From: an uncultured Mesorhizobium sp.
GTDB lineage: Bacteria > Pseudomonadota > Alphaproteobacteria > Rhizobiales > Rhizobiaceae
Length of the DNA stretch: 5,975 nt
Reading direction: 5' to 3'
NCBI GenBank assembly: GCA_937958475.1
Contig: CALFXR010000074.1
Location: 1-5,975, forward strand
The notes beneath the pieces were generated by a model. That model worked only from the letters and a program-made list of their open reading frames with translations. It was not told where the DNA came from and ran no database searches. A program made the translations under genes and the position numbers. Positions 1-5,155 of the stretch are shown here, piece by piece (within the stretch, counting starts at the first letter, position 1; each line of letters opens with the position of its first letter).

Positions 1-341
1 GCGAACACCGCCGGCGGCGCCATGCGGTTGGTCAGGAGCCAGAAGAACAGGTGCTTGTCGCCGAGGAAGCGGTAGCGCGAGAAGGCGTAGGCCGCCGGCA
101 GCGCCACGGCGACCGAGATCACCGTGTTGATGATGACGTAGGAGATCGACGCGATGTAGCCGTTGTACCAGACCGGATTGGTCAGGATCTCGACATAGCT
201 CGCCGTGGTGAAGCGGTGCGGATAGAAGGAGAAGCCGCCGAGGATCTCGTTTGTCGTCTTGAACGACATGTTGAGCAGCCAGTAGATCGGCAACATCAGG
301 AAGACGATGTAGAGCGTCGGGACGAGCCAGCGGACCTTCAT
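1..341 (-). CDS. glpQ: Glycerol ABC transporter permease GlpQ (MalG type), N-terminal 113 residues, cut by window edge
   Basis: This is the second membrane subunit of a type I ABC importer, expected to pair with GlpP in the inner membrane to form the translocation path for glycerol. The visible 113 residues begin MKVRWLVPTLYIVF. Hydrophobic segments lie at about residues 5-25, 63-86 and from 96 to the window edge. The stretch AYAFSRYRF (about 84-92), between the second and third helices, is typical of MalG-like permeases. The conserved EAA loop that contacts the ATPase would lie beyond the edge. The ATG at 341-339 overlaps the glpP stop as ATGA, and a purine-rich GGGAGAGGAG ribosome binding site ends 2 bases before it, so translation is probably coupled to glpP. 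The family assignment is firm. The substrate, glycerol, is inferred from synteny with glpD and resemblance to the rhizobial GlpSTPQ system. Confidence 0.88.
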   Translation of the reverse strand, partial: MKVRWLVPTLYIVFLMLPIYWLLNMSFKTTNEILGGFSFYPHRFTTASYVEILTNPVWYNGYIASISYVIINTVISVAVALPAAYAFSRYRFLGDKHLFFWLLTNRMAPPAVF

Positions 342-1201
342 TGCTCCTCTCCCTTCGTCATCAGCGTATAGAACACCCAGCAGACCAGCAGCGTCATCAG
401 GAAATAGATGATCGACATGGCTGCGGCGATACCGAGGTTGAATTCGCCGAGCGCGGCCTTGACCAGGTCTATCGACAGGAAGGTCGTCGCGTTGCCGGGA
501 CCGCCGCCGGTCAGCACGAAGGGCTCCGTGTAGACCATGAAGGAGTCCATGAAGCGCAGCAGTACGGCGATGGTCAGCACGCGGCGCATCTTCGGCAGCT
601 GGATGTAGCGGAACACCGACCAGGCCGAGGCGCTGTCGATGCGCGCCGCCTGGTAGTAGGCGTCGGGTATCGAGCGCAGGCCGGCATAGGCGAGCAGCAC
701 GACCAGCGAGGTCCAGTGCCAGACGTCCATCAGCACGACGGTGAACCAGGCGGCGCCCGGCTGGCGGGTGAAATTGTACTCGATGCCCAGCGCGTTGATG
801 CCGTAGCCGAGCAGGCCGATGTCCGGCAGTGCGAAGATGTTCCACATGGCGCCGACGACGTTCCACGGGATCAGCAGCGGCAGCGCCATCAGGACCAGGC
901 AGACCGACACCCATGGTCCCGATCGGGGCATGGCCAGCGCCACGGCGACGCCGAGCGGGATCTCGATCAGCAGGATCAGGCCGGTGAAGCCGAACTGCCG
1001 CAGCAGGGCGGCGTGGAAGCGCGGCGAGTTGAGCACCTCCTGGTACCACTTCACGCCCTCGAAGAAGAACAGGTTGTTGCCGAAGGTCTCCTGCACCGAG
1101 TAGTTCACCACCGTCATCAGCGGGATGATGGCGTTGAAGGCGACCAGCAGCAGGACCGGCAGGACCATGAACCAGGCGCGGTTGTTCCAGGTCTTGTTCA
1201 C
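338..1201 (-). CDS. glpP: Glycerol ABC transporter permease GlpP (MalF type)
   Basis: This 287-residue integral membrane subunit is predicted to form the glycerol channel with GlpQ. About six hydrophobic segments are visible, near residues 11-31, 70-92, 97-118, 151-174, 208-230 and 256-280. The cytoplasmic EAA loop, which docks on the ATPase, is at about 184-203 (QAARIDSASAWSVFRYIQLP). The usual glycine of that loop is serine (S190), and the first glutamate is glutamine. Another typical binding-protein-dependent permease stretch is TGGGPGNATTF (231-241). The start is GTG at 1201-1199, in a 4-base GTGA overlap with the glpT stop. A GGAGG at 1213-1209, inside glpT, lies 7 bases upstream. The overlap implies translational coupling and matched amounts of ATPase and permease. 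Glycerol specificity is inferred from the operon; other MalF-type sugar permeases share the fold. Confidence 0.92.
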   Translation of the reverse strand: MNKTWNNRAWFMVLPVLLLVAFNAIIPLMTVVNYSVQETFGNNLFFFEGVKWYQEVLNSPRFHAALLRQFGFTGLILLIEIPLGVAVALAMPRSGPWVSVCLVLMALPLLIPWNVVGAMWNIFALPDIGLLGYGINALGIEYNFTRQPGAAWFTVVLMDVWHWTSLVVLLAYAGLRSIPDAYYQAARIDSASAWSVFRYIQLPKMRRVLTIAVLLRFMDSFMVYTEPFVLTGGGPGNATTFLSIDLVKAALGEFNLGIAAAMSIIYFLMTLLVCWVFYTLMTKGEEQ

Positions 1202-2274
1202 GAGCCGGCCTCCGTCTCGACGCGCCAGGAATCGGCGTAGACGTTGATGCCGCGCGGCTCGAAGCTGACCCGCGGATCGGCGGGGATCTCGGCGTCCTCG
1301 GGGACGATCGCCGCGATCTCGCGCCCCGCCAGCGTCGCCCTCACGATCCTGTGCCGGCCGACATCCTCGATCTTGGAGATGGTCGCCGGGAAGCCGTCAC
1401 GGCCGATGCGCACGAATTCCGGCCGGATCCCCAGTTCCGCCCTGGCGCCGGCCGGGATCGCCACAGGTGCGAAAAGATCGATCGAAAGCCCGTCGACGCG
1501 GGCCGTCCGGCCGTCGATCTCGACGGGGAGGACGTTCATGCCGGGCGAGCCGATGAAATAGCCGACGAAGGTGTGGCGCGGACGCTCGAACAGTTCCTCC
1601 GGCGTGCCGATCTGGACGATCTCGCCCTCGTACATGACCACGACGCGGTCGGCGAAGGTCAGCGCCTCGGTCTGGTCGTGGGTAACGTAGACCATGGTGA
1701 AGCCGACCCGCCTGTGCAGGTGCTTCAGCTGCGAGCGCAGCATCCACTTCATGTGCGGATCGATGACCGTCAGCGGCTCGTCGAAGAGGATGGCGTTGAC
1801 GTCGGAGCGCACCAGCCCGCGGCCGAGCGCGATCTTCTGCTTGCTGTCGGCGGTCAGCCGCTGCGCCTTGCTGCCGGCGAGGTCGCGGAGGTCGATCATC
1901 TCGATGATCTCGCCGACCCGGCGGCGCACTTCGTCTTCGGCGACGCCGCGATTGCGCAGCGGGAAGGCGAGATTGTCGAAGACCGTCATCGTGTCGTAGA
2001 CGACCGGAAACTGGAAGACCTGGGCGATGTTGCGGGCTTCCGTCGGCAGGTGCGTGACGTCGCGGCTGTCGAAGAGCAGCCGTCCCTCGCTCGGCTGCAG
2101 CAGGCCGGAAATGATGTTGAGCAGCGTGGTCTTGCCGCATCCGGAGGGCCCGAGGAGCGCATAGGCGCCGCCGTCGGCGAAGGTGTGATGCACCTCCTTC
2201 AGCGCGTAGTCCGAAGGCGACTTCGGCTTCGCACCGTAGGCGTGGCGGATATGATCGAGTTGGATGCTCGCCAT
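1198..2274 (-). CDS. glpT: Glycerol ABC transporter ATP-binding protein GlpT (degenerate signature motif)
   Basis: This is one of two different ATPase subunits that would power the GlpPQ importer from the cytoplasm (358 residues). It is unrelated to the E. coli glycerol-3-phosphate antiporter also called GlpT. Visible motifs: Walker A GPSGCGKTT (42-50), Q-loop glutamine at about Q88, Walker B ILFDEP (162-167) with catalytic E166, and switch histidine H199 in VYVTHDQTEA. A MalK-like C-terminal regulatory domain from about residue 245 carries GIRPEFVRI (282-290). The ABC signature expected as LSGGQ reads LTADSKQ (140-146), and the D-loop is TVID rather than SNLD. The ATG is preceded by GGAGG with a 5-base gap, and the site overlaps the region of the glpS stop only 10 bases upstream. 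The intact Walker A, Walker B and H-loop argue against decay and for a specialised half of a heterodimer with GlpS. Confidence 0.92.
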   Translation of the reverse strand: MASIQLDHIRHAYGAKPKSPSDYALKEVHHTFADGGAYALLGPSGCGKTTLLNIISGLLQPSEGRLLFDSRDVTHLPTEARNIAQVFQFPVVYDTMTVFDNLAFPLRNRGVAEDEVRRRVGEIIEMIDLRDLAGSKAQRLTADSKQKIALGRGLVRSDVNAILFDEPLTVIDPHMKWMLRSQLKHLHRRVGFTMVYVTHDQTEALTFADRVVVMYEGEIVQIGTPEELFERPRHTFVGYFIGSPGMNVLPVEIDGRTARVDGLSIDLFAPVAIPAGARAELGIRPEFVRIGRDGFPATISKIEDVGRHRIVRATLAGREIAAIVPEDAEIPADPRVSFEPRGINVYADSWRVETEAGS

Positions 2275-2284
2275 TCCCGCCTCC

Positions 2285-3364
2285 CTACGCCGCCCGCGCC
2301 GGGGCGCGCACCGCGCGGCCGTCGCCGTCGAACACCAGGAGGTGGCGCGGATCGATGAACACCTCGAGCGTCTCGTCCGGCTCGAAGATCTTCACGCCGA
2401 GGCTGAGCATCACCCATCTTTCGCCGGCAAACGAAAGGTGCACGAAACTCTCCGAGCCGGTGACTTCGGTTACCGCGACGACGGCCCTGACCGGCGCCGC
2501 GCCGGCGCCGGGGCTCGCCAGCGACAGGTGATGGGGCTGGAAGCCGATCGTGTAGGCACCGTCGGCGATGCCGGAGAGACCTGCCGGAACCGGCAGCGTT
2601 GCGCCGCCGTCGAGCAGGAAGGAGGAGCCCTCCTTGCGCAGAACGATCGTGTTGAGCGGCGGATCGGCGAAGGTCCGCGCGGTGACCAGGTCGACGGGGT
2701 CGCGGAAGACCTCGATGGTCGGCCCGTACTGCGTCACCCGGCCTTCGGAGAGAGTCGCCGTGTTGCCGCCGAGCAGCAGCGCCTCGTGCGGCTCGGTCGT
2801 CGCGTAGACGAAGATGGCGCCGGTCTCGGCGAAGATCCGCGGCAGCTCGGCGCGCAGTTCCTCGCGCAGCTTGTAGTCGAGGTTGGCGAGCGGTTCGTCG
2901 AGGAGCACCAGGGAGGCGTTCTTGACGATGGCGCGGGCGAGCGCGGTACGCTGTTGCTGGCCGCCGGAAAGCTGCAGCGGCGTCCGGTCGAGGAAGGGCG
3001 TCAGCCTGAGGATCTCGGCGGCGCGGCGGACCTCGCGGTCGATGATCTCGCGCGCTGCCCCGGCGACGCGCAACGGCGAGGCGATGTTCTCGTAGACCGT
3101 CATCGCCGGGTAGTTGATGAACTGCTGGTAGACCATGGCGACGTTGCGCCGCTGCACCGGCACGCCGGTGACGTCGACGCCATCGAACCGGACGGACCCT
3201 CCGGTCGGAACGTCGAGGCCGGCCATCAGCCGCATCAGCGTGGTCTTGCCGGAAAGCGTCGGCCCGAGCAGGACGTTGAGCGTGCCGTGACGAAGCTCGA
3301 GCGACACGTCGCGGATGTGATCCGCGCCGCCGACCGACTTCGTAACGTTTCTCAATTCCAGCAT
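2285..3364 (-). CDS. glpS: Glycerol ABC transporter ATP-binding protein GlpS (switch histidine replaced)
   Basis: This is the second ATPase subunit of the predicted glycerol importer (359 residues), expected to dimerise with GlpT and engage GlpP/GlpQ. Motifs in order: Walker A GPTLSGKTT (34-42), Q-loop in MVYQQ (78-81, Q80 or Q81), intact signature LSGGQQQR (132-139), Walker B LVLLDEP (152-158) with E157, and D-loop NLD (161-163). The C-terminal half (from about 235) is a MalK-type regulatory domain with GFQPHHLSL (274-282) in the place of the usual G-x-R-P-E motif. The switch histidine is missing: where most family members have VTHDQ, this protein has ATTEP (188-192), so T190 replaces histidine. 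The ATG at 3364 has a GGGAGGAG site ending 3 bases upstream. It follows glpD by 56 bases and precedes glpT by 10. Substrate is inferred from context. Confidence 0.92.
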   Translation of the reverse strand: MLELRNVTKSVGGADHIRDVSLELRHGTLNVLLGPTLSGKTTLMRLMAGLDVPTGGSVRFDGVDVTGVPVQRRNVAMVYQQFINYPAMTVYENIASPLRVAGAAREIIDREVRRAAEILRLTPFLDRTPLQLSGGQQQRTALARAIVKNASLVLLDEPLANLDYKLREELRAELPRIFAETGAIFVYATTEPHEALLLGGNTATLSEGRVTQYGPTIEVFRDPVDLVTARTFADPPLNTIVLRKEGSSFLLDGGATLPVPAGLSGIADGAYTIGFQPHHLSLASPGAGAAPVRAVVAVTEVTGSESFVHLSFAGERWVMLSLGVKIFEPDETLEVFIDPRHLLVFDGDGRAVRAPARAA

Positions 3365-3394
3365 GGGCTCCTCCCGGGCCTTGGCCGTTCATGC

Positions 3395-3427
3395 GAAATG
3401 CTATGCGATGTTATGAAATGCTATGCG
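3395..3427. repeat. 13-base direct repeat at the glpD/glpS junction
   Basis: GAAATGCTATGCG occurs at 3395-3407 and again at 3415-3427, a period of 20 bases. The second copy contains the glpD stop codon and the last codons of glpD; the first lies in the 56-base spacer before glpS. The pattern resembles an incomplete tandem duplication of about 20 bases. It is markedly more AT-rich than the flanking genes. It might mark an RNA processing site or a protein-binding site between glpD and the transporter genes, but nothing in the sequence proves a function. Confidence 0.55.
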
Positions 3428-4947
3428 GCTTCAGTACCGGCCCTCGATCCTGCTTCATGCATGTACGCTTCGAGCGAGGCGGCCTGATCCGCACTCAGCC
3501 TGAGACCGCGCTTGGTGCGCCGCCACAGGACGTCGGCGGCCGAAACCGCCCACTCCTCCTTCATCAGGTAGCGGACCTCGACCTCGAAGAGGTCCGCGCC
3601 GAAGTTCCTTCCCAGGTCCGCAGGCCCGGCCGTCCCCTCCAGCACGCGTTGCGCGCGGGTCCCGTAGAGCCGCACCAGACGGCGCGCATGTGCGGGGTCG
3701 ACGAAAGGATGGGCCGATCGGATCGCCGCGACGAGCGCGTCGAATCCATCAACCGCGAAATCGCCTCCGGGAAGCGAGCTTCCCTCGGTCCACGGCCGGC
3801 CGCGACGGCCGAGATGCGCCTCGATGCGCGTGAGCATCGCTTCGGCGAGCCGCCGGTAGGTGGTGATCTTGCCGCCGAAGACGTTGAGCAGCGGCGCCTG
3901 CCCGGCGGGCGCGTCGGTGGTCAGCACGTAGTCGCGCGTCGCTTCCTGGGCCTTCGAGGCACCGTCGTCGTAGAGCGGGCGCACGCCCGAATAGGTCCAG
4001 ACGATGTCCTCGCGCCTGACCGGCGCGGCGAAGTACTCGCTGGCGGCGGCGCACAGATAGTCGATTTCCTGGTCGCTGATCGCCGCCTTCGCCGGATCGC
4101 CGACATAGTCCTGGTCGGTGGTGCCGATCAGCGTGAACTCTTCCTCGTAGGGAATGGCGAAGATGATGCGGCCGTCGCGGTTCTGGAAGAAGTAGGCGCG
4201 AGGATCGTCGAACTTGCGCCGGACCACAATGTGGCTGCCCTGAACGAGCCGGACGTTGCGCACGTCGTTCTGGCCGACCGTCTCCGACAGGACGCGGTCG
4301 ACCCAGGGGCCGGCGGCGTTCACCAGAAGGCGCGCCGCGACCTCGCTGGTGCGGCCGGTCGCCTGTTCTTCGATCCTGATGCGCCAGACGCCGCCCTCGC
4401 GGCGCGCGCCGACGACCTTTGTGCGGGTCATGATCCTGGCGCCGCGCTCGGCCGCGTCGCGCGCGTTGAGGACGACGAGGCGCGCGTCGTTCACCCAGCA
4501 GTCGGAATACTCGAAGGCGCGGCTGAACAGCGGCTTCAGCGGCTTGCCGGCGGGATCGGTGCGCATGTCGAGCGTGCGCGTCGGCGGCAGGCGCTTGCGG
4601 CCGCCGATGTGGTCGTAGAGGAACAGGCCGAGGCGCAGCAGCCAGGCGGGCCTGAGCCCCTTGGCGTGGGGCAGGACGAAGCGCATCGGCCAGATGATGT
4701 GCGGGGCGTTGCGCCATAGCACCTCGCGCTCCATCAGCGCTTCGCGCACCAGGCGGAACTCGTAATATTCGAGGTAGCGCAGGCCGCCGTGGATCAGCTT
4801 CGTCGACCAGGACGACGTTCCCGACGCGAGGTCGTTCATCTCCGCGAGGACCACGGAGAAGCCGCGGCCCGCGGCGTCTCGGGCAATCCCGCAGCCGTTG
4901 ATGCCGCCGCCGACGATGAAGATGTCGCAAGGCTCTGTGCGCGACAC
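3421..4947 (-). CDS. glpD: Aerobic glycerol-3-phosphate dehydrogenase GlpD (FAD, quinone-linked)
   Basis: This membrane-associated flavoprotein oxidises sn-glycerol 3-phosphate to dihydroxyacetone phosphate and passes electrons to the quinone pool. With the start chosen here it has 508 residues, close to E. coli GlpD. The FAD-binding dinucleotide motif is GGGINGCG (13-20), with acidic E36 at the end of the second strand. The family stretch GTSSWSTKLIHGGLRYLE is at 43-60. Other FAD or substrate contact regions are NAAGPWVD (210-217), SGVRPL (320-325) and GGKITTYRRLAE (358-369). A C-terminal DAO_C-type domain contains DVLWRRTKRGLRL (472-484). An in-frame ATG 30 bases upstream (4977) lacks a ribosome binding site. 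The GTG at 4947-4945 has a perfect AGGAGG 5 bases before it and gives the usual short N-terminus, so GTG was preferred. It is the first gene of the operon, just downstream of the predicted promoter and operators. Confidence 0.96.
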   Translation of the reverse strand: MSRTEPCDIFIVGGGINGCGIARDAAGRGFSVVLAEMNDLASGTSSWSTKLIHGGLRYLEYYEFRLVREALMEREVLWRNAPHIIWPMRFVLPHAKGLRPAWLLRLGLFLYDHIGGRKRLPPTRTLDMRTDPAGKPLKPLFSRAFEYSDCWVNDARLVVLNARDAAERGARIMTRTKVVGARREGGVWRIRIEEQATGRTSEVAARLLVNAAGPWVDRVLSETVGQNDVRNVRLVQGSHIVVRRKFDDPRAYFFQNRDGRIIFAIPYEEEFTLIGTTDQDYVGDPAKAAISDQEIDYLCAAASEYFAAPVRREDIVWTYSGVRPLYDDGASKAQEATRDYVLTTDAPAGQAPLLNVFGGKITTYRRLAEAMLTRIEAHLGRRGRPWTEGSSLPGGDFAVDGFDALVAAIRSAHPFVDPAHARRLVRLYGTRAQRVLEGTAGPADLGRNFGADLFEVEVRYLMKEEWAVSAADVLWRRTKRGLRLSADQAASLEAYMHEAGSRAGTEAA

Positions 4948-4952
4948 GATTT

Positions 4953-4958
4953 CCTCCT
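4953..4958 (-). promoter_or_regulatory. Ribosome binding site of glpD, deciding a GTG start
   Basis: The minus strand reads AGGAGG, a full match to the anti-Shine-Dalgarno consensus, with 5 bases (AAATC) between it and the GTG at 4947. No comparable site precedes the in-frame ATG at 4977. This places the start at GTG and removes 10 residues from the longest reading frame. Confidence 0.85.
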
Positions 4959-4960
4959 GC

Positions 4961-4996
4961 CTTTCGCATTGCAGCATTCATGTTGCATGGCGAAAG
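4961..4996 (-). promoter_or_regulatory. Inverted repeat in the glpD leader, possible mRNA 5' hairpin or operator half-site pair
   Basis: On the minus strand CTTTCGC (4996-4990) and GCGAAAG (4967-4961) are perfect 7-base arms. The pairing extends inward by AT/AT and GCA/TGC with one unpaired base on each side, giving 12 pairs around a loop of 10 bases. If transcription starts near 4997 the hairpin would sit at the extreme 5' end of the transcript, just upstream of the AGGAGG site. It could protect the mRNA or modulate translation. Alternatively its arms are CGAAAG operator half-sites in opposite orientation, since the right-hand arm overlaps the first CGAAAGCGAA copy. There is no run of T after it, so it is not an obvious terminator. 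Confidence 0.4.
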
Positions 4997-5053
4997 CGAA
5001 GAAAGCCTATGAGAGCCGAAAGCGAATGTCAAACGATGCAAATCGAAAACGAA
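4991..5053. promoter_or_regulatory. Array of three CGAAARCGAA direct repeats, candidate GlpR (DeoR-family) operators
   Basis: Three 10-base copies lie in the same orientation: CGAAAGCGAA at 4991-5000, CGAAAGCGAA at 5017-5026 and CGAAAACGAA at 5044-5053. Start-to-start spacing is 26 and 27 bases, about two and a half helical turns. Each copy is itself two CGAA half-sites 6 bases apart. The first covers the predicted transcription start of glpD, the second fills the -35/-10 spacer, and the third lies 11 bases upstream of the -35. DeoR-family repressors, including GlpR, commonly bind TTCG/CGAA-type half-sites, so GlpR is the natural candidate, derepressed by glycerol-3-phosphate or a related metabolite. 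The repeats are seen directly; the protein is inferred. The third copy might also affect the divergent hydrolase gene. Confidence 0.6.
5004..5032 (-). promoter_or_regulatory. Predicted sigma70-type promoter of the glp operon
   Basis: On the minus strand there is a perfect -35 hexamer TTGACA (5032-5027), a 17-base spacer, and a -10 hexamer TAGGCT (5009-5004). The -10 keeps the two leading bases and the final T of TATAAT. Transcription would start near 4996-4998, giving a leader of about 50 bases before glpD. The spacer holds one of three CGAAARCGAA repeats and the expected start point falls in another. That is the arrangement expected for a repressor that blocks RNA polymerase. An alternative -10 (CATAGG, shifted one base) is possible. 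No downstream promoter is evident before glpS, so this probably drives the whole operon. Confidence 0.65.
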
Positions 5054-5155
5054 CGCCGGCAAGGCTCTCCCGTCGCGATTGCAGGAAAGGCGCTCCTCGG
5101 GCAGAACTGAATGCCGGGCCGGCGCGTCTGTGGCCCACCAGAAAGGGACGACCGC

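Noticed and set aside
1843..1857. Loss of LSGGQ in glpT read as pseudogene decay
   Set aside because: The frame is intact with Walker A, Walker B, Q-loop, H-loop and C-terminal domain preserved, and start and stop are coupled to its neighbours. A specialised heterodimer subunit fits better.
2199..3392. 397-codon minus-strand frame overlapping glpS
   Set aside because: It is out of frame with the ATPase and is arginine-rich. Its start lies in the glpD/glpS spacer without an adequate ribosome binding site.
2264..3487. 407-codon plus-strand open frame opposite glpS
   Set aside because: An antisense shadow with biased composition and no domain; the opposite strand carries a full set of ABC ATPase motifs.
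3391..4719. 442-codon plus-strand open frame opposite glpD
   Set aside because: It mirrors glpD codons, shows no recognisable motif and has no good ribosome binding site. glpD itself has complete family motifs.
5079..5107. TTGCAG with a 17-base gap and CAGAAC as a promoter for the hydrolase
   Set aside because: The -10 matches the consensus at only three positions and lacks the leading and final T, so it is not distinguishable from chance.
4953..5155. Riboswitch or small RNA gene in the divergent intergenic region
   Set aside because: Beyond the single hairpin and operator repeats I see no conserved riboswitch core or terminator, and the leader of about 50 bases is too short for known riboswitch classes with an expression platform.
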